Origin: Scytonematopsis contorta HA4267-MV1
GTDB taxonomy: Bacteria; Cyanobacteriota; Cyanobacteriia; Cyanobacteriales; Nostocaceae
DNA length: 64,000 bases
Direction: 5' to 3'
NCBI GenBank assembly: GCA_019359035.1
Contig: JAHHIC010000052.1
Span: 1-64,000 of the forward strand
The position numbers and the translations under genes are program-made. This document shows, one piece after another, positions 1 to 9,247 of the stretch. The first letter of the stretch is position 1. Every line of letters begins with the position of its first letter. Under the pieces are notes generated by a model. That model saw only the letters and a program-made list of their open reading frames with translations, was not told where the DNA came from and did no database searches.

Positions 1-47
1 ATTTTGTCTTGCTCAGGAGTGAGAAATACCCTTAAACGAGCGCCCAT
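1..47 (-). CDS. IS630-type transposase, N-terminal fragment (runs off window)
   Basis: Only the first 15 codons lie in the window, reading leftwards from an ATG at 47-45. The peptide begins MGARLRVFLTPEQDK, which resembles the N-terminus of cyanobacterial IS630-family transposases and their helix-turn-helix domains. That match is recalled from family knowledge, so the call is tentative. It suggests a mobile element directly left of the toxin-antitoxin genes. Confidence 0.55.
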   Translation of the reverse strand, partial: MGARLRVFLTPEQDK

Positions 48-301
48 ATTTCAGTCACCTCGGCAGATACATTCTACGTATTTATTTATCTTTACATAGT
101 TTGGTTTTTTCGCGCCGACTTACTTAATTAATGCTCACGCTTGTTATAACAATCCTCAGAAGGAAAAACTTATTTTTTATTTACCTCAATGTTCCCCAGC
201 CGCTAAATTTGTGCAAAATAAGAACGATATATTTAGCGCTTCGGTTCACTTAACGCATCGAAGGTTATCCTGTCTTAGATGTCTTGACCGAGATGCTCTT
301 C

Positions 302-688
302 TTACCAATAACGAGTGACTGTATAACTGTCTAGCACTGCATCCACGCTAATAATCGGGATTTTTTCTGTAAGTGCTTGGGCAACTAAAAGCCGATCAAA
401 GGGGTCTTTATGATGAAATGGCAAAGTTACAATCGCGCCTACATGAGCTACTTTAATCGGTAATATTTCCAATTCGTTAACTTGAATTTGATTCTCCATC
501 CATGCCTCAAAATTTCCAGTAACTTGATACTTACCAATACTTACTTTGATAGCTATTTCCCAATAGGAAGCCGGACTGAGCAAGATATCGTTGAGGGGAT
601 CGATAATTAAATCACGGGCAACTTGACTAAGGGCACTATCATTTAGTACAAACCAGAGGAATGCGTGAGTATCGAGCAGAAACTTCAT
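302..688 (-). CDS. PIN-domain ribonuclease toxin, VapC-like
   Basis: This 128-residue protein is a PIN-domain toxin of a type II toxin-antitoxin module, expected to cleave RNA with a metal-dependent acidic active site. The first acid is in the N-terminal KFLLDTHAFLW, typical of the PIN subgroup that pairs with Phd-like antitoxins. Further acids are in SPASYWEIAIK and in HKDPFDRLLVAQA, and the C-terminus has the usual late SVDAVLD segment. Length is normal for the family. Its ATG overlaps the antitoxin stop (ATGA), so the two are translationally coupled. The RNA target cannot be told from sequence. Confidence 0.88.
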   Translation of the reverse strand: MKFLLDTHAFLWFVLNDSALSQVARDLIIDPLNDILLSPASYWEIAIKVSIGKYQVTGNFEAWMENQIQVNELEILPIKVAHVGAIVTLPFHHKDPFDRLLVAQALTEKIPIISVDAVLDSYTVTRYW

Positions 689-915
689 GGCATGTAGTCG
701 CGAAAGTCTTCCAAGTGGGTTTCGTCTTCGGACAGAATAATTAGGGTTCCAATTGCACTACCAGGCTTGCGAGGCTTGCGGGGTGACTGGAGTTCGGAAA
801 TTAGTCGGGCAACGGTGCGATCGCCGGAGAAAATCTGCACTTCCTCACCAGGTTGCAGACTTGCAATCAGTTCGGGTAAATGAAGTTGGGCTTCTGTTAA
901 TGGAATCCGTGTCAT
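685..915 (-). CDS. Phd/YefM-type antitoxin of the PIN toxin
   Basis: A 76-residue protein encoded directly upstream of the PIN toxin, overlapping it by 4 nt. The N-terminal half (TRIPLTEAQLHLPELIASL, then GEEVQIFSGDRTVARL) matches the Phd/YefM fold that dimerises and binds its own promoter. The C-terminal half, rich in charged residues and ending EDFRDYMP, would wrap the toxin. Antitoxin-first order with overlap is standard for such modules, and negative autoregulation is expected from the family. A HIP1 octamer (GCGATCGC) lies inside the gene. Confidence 0.85.
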   Translation of the reverse strand: MTRIPLTEAQLHLPELIASLQPGEEVQIFSGDRTVARLISELQSPRKPRKPGSAIGTLIILSEDETHLEDFRDYMP

Positions 916-1293
916 TGTTTTGTGCTTCTATGCGCTCTGTTATTTATGGGACGGAGGTAGCAAATGGCTGCAAGCGCCATTCCTATATCTATAATAGGCT
1001 GTTAAAACGCTTTGATAACATTTGTACCACTGTTTTTATATAAAAATGCACCATCTACAGCAATCCCAAAAGTCTATACAACAAGCTTTTGGCACTGTTT
1101 TGTGCCAGTACCATTAAAGTGATAAAGTGTAGGTTATTATAAATAAATACCAACGTTTTGTCACAATAGTTATTAAATTAAGCGGGTGCTTGTGCTAAAC
1201 TGTCGGTAGATAAATATAACTACCAACGTTTCGTCACAATATTGGCAGGCATAGGAGTAATTATTCACTATATAAATTGGAGAATACGTAATT
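916..1293. other. Intergenic region with dispersed repeat and AbiE promoter
   Basis: No gene is seen here. Bases about 1035-1135 belong to a dispersed non-coding repeat that recurs near 10800-10910 and 11590-11760 (shared cores include CAAGCTTTTGG and ACCATTAAAGTGATAA). The right part carries the AbiE control region with a 20-bp direct repeat. Confidence 0.6.
1149..1241 (+). promoter_or_regulatory. Direct repeat, candidate AbiEi operator
   Basis: The sequence ACCAACGTTTTGTCACAATA at 1149-1168 recurs at 1222-1241 with one mismatch (T to C), 73 bp apart. Between and overlapping them is a GGTAG...CTACC inverted repeat (about 1205-1225). The second copy ends about 50 bp before the AbiEi ATG. AbiEi antitoxins are known to repress their own promoters by binding repeats, so this is the likely operator; binding is inferred. 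Confidence 0.45.
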
Positions 1294-1890
1294 ATGTCTA
1301 AAACACAACAGGTGCTTGAACTTGTCCGTGAAGTGGGCGTAATTCGAGCAAAAGATGTTGAAGAAAAAGGAATTCATCGACAATATCTGAAACGCCTTGA
1401 GCAGCAAGGGCTTCTAGTTCGTTCAGCGCGTGGAATTTATACTTTTGCTGATACAGAAATTACGTCCAATCATACCCTTGCTGAAACTGCTAAACGAGTT
1501 CCTCATGGTGTTGTTTGTCTGCTGTCCGCGCTCAGTTTCTATGAGCTAACAACTCAAGCTCCTTTTGAGGTGTGGCTGGCTATAAATCAAAAAGCACGTC
1601 CTCCTAAAGATGAACTTTTGCCTATACGGGTAGTTTATATGTCTGGTCAAGCATTGTTCGCAGGAATTGAGGAACACCAAATAGAGGGTGTACCTGTGCG
1701 GGTCTATTCTCTCGCAAAAACAGTTGTAGATTGCTTTAAGTTTCGGAACAAAATTGGTCTTGATGTTGCCCTAGAAGCACTAAGGGAGTGTTGGTTCAAA
1801 CGAAACTGCACAATGGATGAACTCTGGGCTTATGCCAAGATTTGTCGAGTTCAAAATGTAATACGTCCATATCTAGAATCACTTGAATGA
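1294..1890 (+). CDS. abiEi: AbiEi-family antitoxin / transcriptional repressor
   Basis: This 198-residue protein is the antitoxin of a type IV AbiE toxin-antitoxin system, which in other bacteria causes abortive phage infection or stabilises DNA. The N-terminal 50 residues form a winged-helix domain (VLELVREVGVIRAKDVEEKG, then YLKRLEQQGLLVRSARGIY). The AbiEi core follows, with GVVCLLSALSFYELTTQAP and VRVYSLAKTVVDCFKFRN. It overlaps the toxin gene by 4 nt (ATGA), so the pair is one operon. A 20-bp direct repeat upstream may be its operator. Confidence 0.88.
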   Translation: MSKTQQVLELVREVGVIRAKDVEEKGIHRQYLKRLEQQGLLVRSARGIYTFADTEITSNHTLAETAKRVPHGVVCLLSALSFYELTTQAPFEVWLAINQKARPPKDELLPIRVVYMSGQALFAGIEEHQIEGVPVRVYSLAKTVVDCFKFRNKIGLDVALEALRECWFKRNCTMDELWAYAKICRVQNVIRPYLESLE

Positions 1891-2807
1891 ATCAGAAGCA
1901 AATTCGTAATATACCAGCCTCAATCCGAAGTAAATTACTCCAACTGTCCAAACAGCGAGGAGAAGATTTCAATTACCTTCTTGTGCGCTATACTTCCGAT
2001 AGGCTTTTGTACAGACTTAGCCAATCTCCCTATCAAAAACAATTCATTCTAAAGGGAGCAACTCTATTTAGAGTATGGAATGGGGAACCCCACAGAGCAA
2101 CGAAAGATTTAGATTTGCTCAGTTTTGGGCGTAACGATATTTCAAGTTTGGAAGAAGTTTTTAAAGAAATTTGCCGTCAAGAATATGAGCCAGACGGTAT
2201 TAGTTTTGAGTCAGAAACTGTAAAAGGAGAAAAAATAAAAGAAGACCAAGAATATGAAGGAGTAAGAATCAACTTACAAGCAAAGCTGGATTCTGCAAAA
2301 ATTTCTATTCAAGTTGATATTGGATTCGGAGATGCAGTTACACCATCGCCTGAAGAAGCTCTACTACCAAGTATTTTGGATTTACCTGCTCCAGTTCTGC
2401 AAATTTACCGTCGTGAAACAGTAGTTGCAGAAAAATTTCAAGCAATGGTTGCTCTTGGCATTAGTAACAGTCGGCTAAAAGACTTCTACGATATTTGGTT
2501 TCTTTGCCATAATTTCGAGTTTGAAGGAGATTTACTTAGCCAAGCTATTAAAGCTACATTTGAACGACGTAAAACATCCTTACCAACTATAGAACCATTA
2601 GCCCTTACAGCAGAATTTGCTGAAGACATAACCAAAAAGAAACAATGGCGAGCTTTTTTGAATAAGGGAAAACTAAAATCAGAACATAAACACTTCGTGC
2701 AGGTTACTGACATCATCAGAGATTTTTTAATGCCACCTTGTTTGGCTGCGATAAAAGATGAAACTTTTAATCGACGTTGGTATCCGTCGAATGGCTGGCA
2801 ATCTTAA
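1887..2807 (+). CDS. abiEii: AbiEii-family nucleotidyltransferase toxin
   Basis: A 306-residue AbiEii/AbiGii toxin. The family is a nucleotidyltransferase fold that blocks growth, in characterised members by modifying tRNA. Visible motifs are FILKGATLFRVW followed by HRATKDLDLL (the G-x-x-L and DxD-like metal site), then the basic ETVVAEKFQAMV and SRLKDFYDIWFL. The length is normal and the frame is intact, so it is probably functional. It overlaps the antitoxin gene by 4 nt. A short internal segment (about 1996-2047) also occurs at 10915-10970 in a decayed second copy of the locus. Confidence 0.87.
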   Translation: MNQKQIRNIPASIRSKLLQLSKQRGEDFNYLLVRYTSDRLLYRLSQSPYQKQFILKGATLFRVWNGEPHRATKDLDLLSFGRNDISSLEEVFKEICRQEYEPDGISFESETVKGEKIKEDQEYEGVRINLQAKLDSAKISIQVDIGFGDAVTPSPEEALLPSILDLPAPVLQIYRRETVVAEKFQAMVALGISNSRLKDFYDIWFLCHNFEFEGDLLSQAIKATFERRKTSLPTIEPLALTAEFAEDITKKKQWRAFLNKGKLKSEHKHFVQVTDIIRDFLMPPCLAAIKDETFNRRWYPSNGWQS

Positions 2808-3016
2808 TATTAATTTTTTATATTTGTACTTGTCAGCAGTGTTTTGTAATTGCCCTCTACTGCAGTAGCGGGCAGGGATTTTCCTCAATTAAAAGACACA
2901 ACTCTTCCTACTTTGTAGGTTGTGCGGGTGATGCCATTGGCTCTCTTGTGAGTGAAATTAGTACCAAAAGAGTAAGGCATACCCGCAAATTAAACATTGA
3001 ACAAAGACAGGGAATT

Positions 3017-3490
3017 TTACTTACCAAATACACCTAAACCGTAGTAGCAAAGCCCGGAGTCACAATTAGTCATATCAACCCTAACTTTATATCGACTGCT
3101 TCGATATGGAGTCACAGAAATAGCGGGAATATCGTCATCTTGTGAATCAGAAGTAACTAAGTTCCCGCGCTCGTCGTACAATGCAATATCTAAGTCCCGG
3201 CAATCTCTGTCGCAAACTCCAACTATTCCATATGATGTACCTGCCTGGAGATTGATGTTTATGTAATGAGAACGACCTTGGTAGAGTGAATCCATAACAG
3301 GTTCGTGAGTTGGACTATAACCGCCAAAACCGGAGGCTGCTAATGCTCTAACAAGCTGTTCGCTAACGTCATTGAGAAATCGGCTATTGTCAGCACGAGC
3401 TACGGTGGGTGCAACAAAAAGAGAAGTAGAAATCGCACCAATTGCAGCCAGAGTTCCGATTAATTTTGTCTTGAATGTTTTTTGTAGCAT
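3017..3490 (-). CDS. Secreted small protein, unknown function
   Basis: A 157-residue protein with a clear Sec signal peptide: basic start (MLQKTFKTK), hydrophobic stretch LIGTLAAIGAISTSLFVAP and a likely cleavage after VARA. The mature part contains four cysteines (CDRDC and CDSGLC), a stretch ALYDERGNLVTSD, and a region rich in Asp and Ser that resembles a jelly-roll pre-peptidase-type module. I do not recognise a specific family. It is probably a periplasmic or surface protein. It stands alone between convergent abiEii and the AAA-like gene. Confidence 0.6.
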   Translation of the reverse strand: MLQKTFKTKLIGTLAAIGAISTSLFVAPTVARADNSRFLNDVSEQLVRALAASGFGGYSPTHEPVMDSLYQGRSHYININLQAGTSYGIVGVCDRDCRDLDIALYDERGNLVTSDSQDDDIPAISVTPYRSSRYKVRVDMTNCDSGLCYYGLGVFGK

Positions 3491-3615
3491 TTGTGTTTGT
3501 TGAATTCGATAATTTCATCAAACACTGTGCCTAACTGAGTTCTTAACTGGGATTTTTTCGACTTTTTTTGATTTATGTTCGATTGTGCTTTTTTCTTTAA
3601 TGAAAGATTTTAGAG

Positions 3616-4923
3616 CTAAAAATTGCTAAAATATTGCCGATATAATTCGCAGCGAATTATCACTTTATTATTTTGCAAACTAACGAGTCCCATTGCTTGT
3701 AATTTAAACTTAATTTCGGTTTTAAGTTCTATGGGACTACTCGCTTTGGCAACTTCCCTAATCGCTTCTGCTAATTCTGGTTGTTGCTTAAGAGTTGAGC
3801 TAAGACGGCGTAAATGGTTACAGTAAATACCTGAATCAGTTGCTGCTGTTTGTAGAAATTCCGCTAAATCTATATCTTGATTGGCGATGTGATATAACGC
3901 AAGACTAACTAAAAATGGGTGTCCTCCAACTAATGAAATTAGCTGGTTTACTTCTTGGTCGCTCCACTTTAATTGGTACAATTGAGCTAGATTTAGTACT
4001 TGCACCGAATTAAATTCTGGTAAGTCTACAGGAAAGCCAGCGTTAAAAGGAGAACGATTGATATCCAATGGGACATAAATTTCAGTGGAGTGGACGATGA
4101 CCAACCGCAGTTTTTGCCAAATACTTGTCCGTCTAGCTTCTTCGTGCAAATAACGCAGCAGACCAAAAAAATCACCATAAATGTTAGGATATTCAAACAA
4201 TCTATCAACTTCATCCAAGCCCAAAGTTAATGGTTGGGCAATTTCTGGTAGTATATATTCTTCAAAATAAGTTTCGCATCTCATATTGCAGCTAATATCA
4301 TCTTCCCAATACTCATCCAGCCGATTTTCCAGCTTTAATTTGCGGCTAACGCTAGCACAAAACCAGCGCAGAAATTTATCTAAGCTGGTAAAACACTGGC
4401 TGTCTGCTTCTTTTAAGCTAATGTAGACGATGCGATCGCCAAGTTTTTCTGCTTCGTGGAGAATCCGAATTAGCAATGAAGTTTTCCCCATCTGTTCCGG
4501 TGCTTTGATACGAATTAATGCACCAGATTTAGTAATTTCCTTATAACAATCCTGTTCTTTAGGGGGACGATGGATGTAAAAAGGAGAATCCAACGCGACG
4601 CTACCTTCTGGATATGGTATTGCAGTAACAGAATTTGGTATTGTCTGGGGTTGGGGATTCTGTCGGGGAAGGTTTTCTACTACAGTATTATCGGAATCAT
4701 CAATTTCTTTGTCAAAAATTTCCTGCCAATCTAACCCCAATTTTTCACAAATATCTTGAAAGTTCCTCACAAATATATTTCTACCATTAAAGAAATTATT
4801 AACTGTAGATGCAGCTAAACCTAGCGCAAGGGCTAACTCATTTTGACTAGGGTAGCCATTTCGTATAAGTGCGCTTTTCACTTTCTTAATGTGATTTTTA
4901 TGTATTTTAATTCCCATAGTCAT
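3616..4923 (-). CDS. HTH plus AAA-like ATPase
   Basis: A 435-residue protein with an N-terminal helix-turn-helix (residues about 24-70: NELALALGLAASTVNNFFNG) joined by a Pro/Gln linker to a cyanobacterial AAA-like domain (AAA_35 type). Walker A is APEQMGKTSL (141-150) and Walker B is PLTLGLDEVDRLF (about 231-243). A winged-helix-like end follows. Such proteins are STAND-like switches of unknown trigger. The gene diverges from the large AAA-WD40 gene, and both share the AAA-like fold, so it may regulate or partner that gene. The 250-bp spacer carries repeats that could be its operator. An in-frame second ATG two codons in is an alternative start. Confidence 0.8.
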   Translation of the reverse strand: MTMGIKIHKNHIKKVKSALIRNGYPSQNELALALGLAASTVNNFFNGRNIFVRNFQDICEKLGLDWQEIFDKEIDDSDNTVVENLPRQNPQPQTIPNSVTAIPYPEGSVALDSPFYIHRPPKEQDCYKEITKSGALIRIKAPEQMGKTSLLIRILHEAEKLGDRIVYISLKEADSQCFTSLDKFLRWFCASVSRKLKLENRLDEYWEDDISCNMRCETYFEEYILPEIAQPLTLGLDEVDRLFEYPNIYGDFFGLLRYLHEEARRTSIWQKLRLVIVHSTEIYVPLDINRSPFNAGFPVDLPEFNSVQVLNLAQLYQLKWSDQEVNQLISLVGGHPFLVSLALYHIANQDIDLAEFLQTAATDSGIYCNHLRRLSSTLKQQPELAEAIREVAKASSPIELKTEIKFKLQAMGLVSLQNNKVIIRCELYRQYFSNF

Positions 4924-4981
4924 GCTGATAAAAGTTACAACATAAGTTTAAAGTATTTTTGGCAGAAAATGAAGCTTTAAC

Positions 4982-5034
4982 AACTCGAATAAAACTCGAA
5001 TAAAACTCGAATGAATCTCAGTCTTGTTGAGATT
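4982..5034. promoter_or_regulatory. Triple 11-bp repeat plus inverted repeat between divergent AAA genes
   Basis: The unit AACTCGAATAA is repeated three times in a row with 11-bp period (4982-5014, last copy ending GA). It is followed directly by a perfect inverted repeat AATCTCA-N7-TGAGATT (5014-5034). An 11-bp period puts each copy on about the same face of the helix. Because the leftward gene encodes an HTH protein, this is a plausible shared operator. Binding is inference. Confidence 0.5.
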
Positions 5035-5173
5035 AAAATCTTATGGTATTTAGTTATAATCCTATCTTTTTTTAAAAAATATTTAAAAAGAAAAATACCA
5101 AACAAACAGGAACGCGACAAAATAATTTATAGTGTGATTTAGGGTTATTATTTGTGCCACTGGAGACTATGCA

Positions 5174-8100
5174 ATGACTGGAAACTATGAATACCAAGTT
5201 GGAGCAAGTCTTGCCGCAGATGCTCCCAGCTATGTAATTAGAAAAGCCGATGACGAATTTTATAATGCTTTGAAAGCTGGCAAATATTGCTATGTCTTTA
5301 ACTCACGACAAATGGGCAAATCCAGTTTGAAAGTCCGGGTAATAGAAAAACTTTTAGCAGAGGGAATTGCTTGTAGCAGTATTGATATCTCCGGGCAAGG
5401 TAGCAAAGATAACGTTACTCATGAACAATGGTATACGGGTATTGTCTCCAAAATTGTCAAGGATTTGGGTATTGCCAACCCTTTGGAATTTCGCCGTACT
5501 TGGTGGCGAGAACGTAATGACATTTCATCGGTACAGAAGTTAGATGAATTTATAGAAGATGTACTTTTGACATCTATCCAAGGGAATATTATTATTTTTA
5601 TTGATGAAATTGACAGCACCCTAAGTTTAAAATTTGGTAGCGAAGATTTTTTTGCACTGATTAGAAGTTGCTATAATAAACGTTCGGAAAATGCAGCATA
5701 CAAGCGTTTGACTTTTGCTTTGTTGGGAGTAGCAACTCCCAGTGATTTAATTACTGATAAAACACGAACACCGTTTAATATTGGGCAACCAATACAATTG
5801 GATGGATTTAAACTTCACGAGATTAAACCCTTAGCAGATGGGTTGGAAGGCAAAGTTGAAAATCCTCAAGCTGTGATGGCTGAGGTTTTAGCTTGGACAG
5901 GGGGACAACCGTTTTTGACCCAGAGGGTTTGTAATTTGTTAATTCAAGATTCACAGAACCCTAACTTATCCTCTGAAGTTCGCTCAATGGCAGAAAACGT
6001 ATATAACTTCTCTGAGTTAGCAAGTGGGAACAAAGAATGGGTAGAAAGTGTTGTGAGAAAGAGGATTATTAATAATTGGGAAGCCCAAGATGAACAGCAG
6101 CATTTTAAAAATATTCGAGATAGGATGCTCTTCAATCAGGATTTTGCTGTGGGTTTGTTGGATTTATATAAGCAAATTTTGCAACAGGGAGAGATTAATG
6201 TTGATGGTAGCCCAGAAAAAATGAGGTTACGTTTGACTGGGTTGGTAGTAGAACAACAAGGTAAATTAAAGGTTTATAACCAAATCTATGAGAAGATTTT
6301 TGATTTAAATTGGGTAGGAAACGAATTAGATAAATTACGTCCTTACGCTGATAATTTTAAAAAATGGTTAGAGAGTAATTATCAGGATAAGTCGTGTTTA
6401 TTGCGGGGTGAAGCATTACAAAATGCTCGCGAATGGTCTGATGGAAGAAGCCTGAGTAATGATGATTATAGATTTTTATCAGCGAGTGTAGAAGCAGAAT
6501 TAAATCAAAAAGTTACGGAAGCGGAAGCAAAAGAAAATAAAGCTTTGGAGGAAGAGAGGAAAGCAAATCAGCGTTTAACAGAGGTAGAAGGGAAGACTAA
6601 GCGACGGATTAGCGTAGGTTTAATTGTTCTTACTGCGTCTGTAGTTGGTGCTGTAGCAGCGTTAATTTTTGCTACTGATGCAGAACGAAGAGGAAGCACT
6701 GCAACTTCTCAACTCCATTCTACAACTTCTCAACTCAATTATAAAAATTCCGAACTAAGTAAAGCTACAAAAAGTATCAAAACTTTAACTAAGCAACAAG
6801 AAGAAAGGCAAAAAGCACTAGTAGCAGCAAAGCGCGAACAACAGCGAGCAGAAACAGCCAAGAAAGGAGCAGAAAGTAAAGCGGAACAGGCAAATGATAA
6901 TTTACAAAAAGCTCGTGCAAGGTTACAAAAAGCAGATAAGGAAATCCAAAATACAGAACTACAATTAGTATTAAAAAACCGTAAGGTAAAATCTGCGGAA
7001 GAACAAGCTAAAAATGCCCTAGGTGAGCAACAAAAGGCACAAAATTCCGCTCAACAAGCCAGGAATGAGCTTGCATCTACGGAAAAAAGGCTGCAAGAGG
7101 CAAAGAAAAAACAGCAGCAAGCACAACGGGAAATGCAAATAGCACAGCAACACCAACAAATAGCACAGCAACAGTTAGAACAAAAAGAAAAAGAACGACA
7201 AATAGCCGTCACCGCAACAAATCTTGAACAGCAAGCTACAAATGCTGCCCAAGCATTTCCCCAGTCAAGCCGACAGATAGAAACTCTCATCTCAGCCATG
7301 CGTGCTGCACGGGGACTCAAAAGTTTAGTAAAGGATGAGAAATCTTTGGCAAAATACCCAGCTTACAGTCCATTATTTGGGTTACAAAATATTTTCTTTG
7401 AAATTAGCCGAAATTTTGGAGAGCAAAATCGCTGGCAAGGGCATGAGAGTTCGATATGGAGTGTAAGTTTTAGTGCCGATGGGCAAACTATTGCTTCTGG
7501 TAGTGATGACGGAACCATAAAACTGTGGAGGCACAATGGTAGTTTGATTACTACCCTTAAAGGGCATGAGGATAGGGTATCGAGTGTAAGTTTTAGCCCA
7601 GATGGGCAAACTATCGCTTCTGGTAGTAACGACAAAACCATCAAACTGTGGAAGCGAGATGGCACTTTGATTACTGCCCTTAAAGGGCATGAAGATAGGG
7701 TATCGAGTGTAAGTTTTAGCCCCGATGGGCAAACTATCGCTTCTGGTGGTTTGGACAAAACCATCAAACTGTGGAAGCGAGATGGCACTTTGATTACTAC
7801 CCTTAAAGGGCATGAGGATAGGGTATTGAGTGTGAGTTTTAGCTCCGATGGGCAAACTATCGCTTCTGGTAGTGATGACGGAACCATCAAACTGTGGAAG
7901 CGAGATGGCACTTTGATTACTACCCTTACCCTTAAAGGGCATGATTTTGGGGTATCGAGTGTAAGTTTTAGCCCCGATGGGCAAACTATCGCTTCTGGTG
8001 GTTTGGACAAAACCATCAAACTGTGGAAGCGAGATGGCACTTTGATTACTACCCTTAAAGGGCATGATTTTGGGGTATCGAGTGTAAGTTTTAGCCCCGA

Positions 8101-9247
8101 TGGGCAAACTATCGCTTCTAGTGGTTTGGACAAAACCATCAAACTGTGGAAGCGAGATGGCACTTTGATTACTACCCTTAAAGGGCATGAGGATAGGGTA
8201 TTGAGTGTGAGTTTTAGCTCCGATGGGCAAACTATCGCTTCTGGTGGTTTGGACAAAACCATCAAACTGTGGAAGCGAGATGGCACTTTGATTACTACCC
8301 TTACCCTTAAAGGGCATGAAGATAGGGTATCGAGTGTAAGTTTTAGCCCCGATGGGCAAACTATCGCTTCTGGTAGTAACGACAAAACCATCAAACTGTG
8401 GAAACGAGATGGCACTTTGATTACTACCCTTGAAGGGCATAAGTCTTGGGTATCGAGTGTGAGTTTTAGCCCCGATGGGCAGACTATTGCTTCTGGCAGT
8501 TTGGACAATACCATCAAACTGTGGAAGCGAGATGGCACTTTGATTACTACCCTTAAATGGCATGATTTTGGGGTATCAAGTGTGAGTTTTAGCCCCGATG
8601 GGCAAACTATCGCTTCTGGTGGTTTGGACAAAACCATCAAACTGTGGAAGCGAGATGGCACTTTGATTACTACCCTTAAAGGGCATGAGGATGATGTATG
8701 GAGTGTGAGTTTTAGCCCCGATGGGCAAACTATCGCTTCTGGTAGTTTGGACAATACTATCAAACTGTGGAAGCGAGATGGCACTTTGATTACTACCCTT
8801 AAAGGGCAGTCTGGGGTATGGAGTGTGAGTTTTAGCCCCGATGGGCAAACTATCGCTTCTGGTAGTCTGGACAATACCATCAAACTGTGGAAGCGAGATG
8901 GCACTTTGATTACTACCCTTAAAGGGCATGAGTTTGGGGTATTGAGTGTGAGTTTTAGCCCCGATGGGCAAACTATCGCTTCTGGTGGTTTGGACAAAAC
9001 CATCAAACTGTGGAAACGAGATGGCACTTTGATTACTACCCTTAAAGGGCATGAGGATGATGTATGGAGTGTGAGTTTTAGCCCTGATGGGCAAACTATC
9101 GCTTCTGGTAGTAACGACAAAACCATCAAACTGTGGAGTCTGAGTTTAGATGATTTATTGGCACAAAGTTGTAATTATCTAAAAGATTATCTTGTTACCC
9201 GTGATGAGTTGCGCCAGGAGATTTGTCCTCATATGAGTCGCAAATAG
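5174..9247 (+). CDS. AAA-like ATPase with membrane segment, coiled coil and 14 WD40 repeats
   Basis: A 1357-residue multidomain protein. Residues 1-400 form an AAA-like (AAA_35/STAND-type) NTPase with Walker A SRQMGKSS (44-51) and Walker [11 protein letters not shown] (138-147). One hydrophobic segment (about 480-500, [20 protein letters not shown]) is a probable membrane anchor. A long Gln/Lys/Glu coiled coil (about 505-690) leads into 14 WD40 repeats of about 41 residues (from about 756), enough for two seven-bladed propellers, and a short tail [16 protein letters not shown]. Related proteins are sensors or scaffolds in cyanobacteria; the ligand is unknown. The repeats are nearly identical in DNA, pointing to recent amplification or gene conversion. 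Confidence 0.88.
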   Translation: MTGNYEYQVGASLAADAPSYVIRKADDEFYNALKAGKYCYVFNSRQMGKSSLKVRVIEKLLAEGIACSSIDISGQGSKDNVTHEQWYTGIVSKIVKDLGIANPLEFRRTWWRERNDISSVQKLDEFIEDVLLTSIQGNIIIFIDEIDSTLSLKFGSEDFFALIRSCYNKRSENAAYKRLTFALLGVATPSDLITDKTRTPFNIGQPIQLDGFKLHEIKPLADGLEGKVENPQAVMAEVLAWTGGQPFLTQRVCNLLIQDSQNPNLSSEVRSMAENVYNFSELASGNKEWVESVVRKRIINNWEAQDEQQHFKNIRDRMLFNQDFAVGLLDLYKQILQQGEINVDGSPEKMRLRLTGLVVEQQGKLKVYNQIYEKIFDLNWVGNELDKLRPYADNFKKWLESNYQDKSCLLRGEALQNAREWSDGRSLSNDDYRFLSASVEAELNQKVTEAEAKENKALEEERKANQRLTEVEGKTKRRISVGLIVLTASVVGAVAALIFATDAERRGSTATSQLHSTTSQLNYKNSELSKATKSIKTLTKQQEERQKALVAAKREQQRAETAKKGAESKAEQANDNLQKARARLQKADKEIQNTELQLVLKNRKVKSAEEQAKNALGEQQKAQNSAQQARNELASTEKRLQEAKKKQQQAQREMQIAQQHQQIAQQQLEQKEKERQIAVTATNLEQQATNAAQAFPQSSRQIETLISAMRAARGLKSLVKDEKSLAKYPAYSPLFGLQNIFFEISRNFGEQNRWQGHESSIWSVSFSADGQTIASGSDDGTIKLWRHNGSLITTLKGHEDRVSSVSFSPDGQTIASGSNDKTIKLWKRDGTLITALKGHEDRVSSVSFSPDGQTIASGGLDKTIKLWKRDGTLITTLKGHEDRVLSVSFSSDGQTIASGSDDGTIKLWKRDGTLITTLTLKGHDFGVSSVSFSPDGQTIASGGLDKTIKLWKRDGTLITTLKGHDFGVSSVSFSPDGQTIASSGLDKTIKLWKRDGTLITTLKGHEDRVLSVSFSSDGQTIASGGLDKTIKLWKRDGTLITTLTLKGHEDRVSSVSFSPDGQTIASGSNDKTIKLWKRDGTLITTLEGHKSWVSSVSFSPDGQTIASGSLDNTIKLWKRDGTLITTLKWHDFGVSSVSFSPDGQTIASGGLDKTIKLWKRDGTLITTLKGHEDDVWSVSFSPDGQTIASGSLDNTIKLWKRDGTLITTLKGQSGVWSVSFSPDGQTIASGSLDNTIKLWKRDGTLITTLKGHEFGVLSVSFSPDGQTIASGGLDKTIKLWKRDGTLITTLKGHEDDVWSVSFSPDGQTIASGSNDKTIKLWSLSLDDLLAQSCNYLKDYLVTRDELRQEICPHMSRK
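7437..9141 (+). repeat. In-gene tandem array of 14 WD40-coding units, about 123 bp each
   Basis: Each unit encodes [14 protein letters not shown]...[21 protein letters not shown] sequence. Thirteen units are almost the same at DNA level; differences cluster in the few residues after GH (EDRV, DFGV, EDDV, KSWV, QSGV, EFGV) and in S/G-S/L-N/D before D. Units 4 and 7 carry a 6-bp insertion adding Thr-Leu. The identity is so high that the reverse strand also stays open over long stretches, which is an artefact of repetition, not a gene. Confidence 0.9.

Noticed and set aside
753-1043. 96-codon plus-strand frame opposite the Phd-type antitoxin
   Set aside because: It overlaps the antitoxin on the other strand, runs into non-coding sequence and has no family resemblance.
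2777-3037. 86-codon plus-strand frame after abiEii
   Set aside because: It starts inside abiEii out of frame, is rich in Cys/Ser without pattern, and overlaps the end of the secreted-protein gene.
7363-9129. Long minus-strand open frames (588, 393 and 172 codons) over the WD40 region
   Set aside because: They exist only because the plus-strand repeat is nearly identical in every unit and its antisense frames lack stops; the translated antisense is itself a repeat with no family resemblance.
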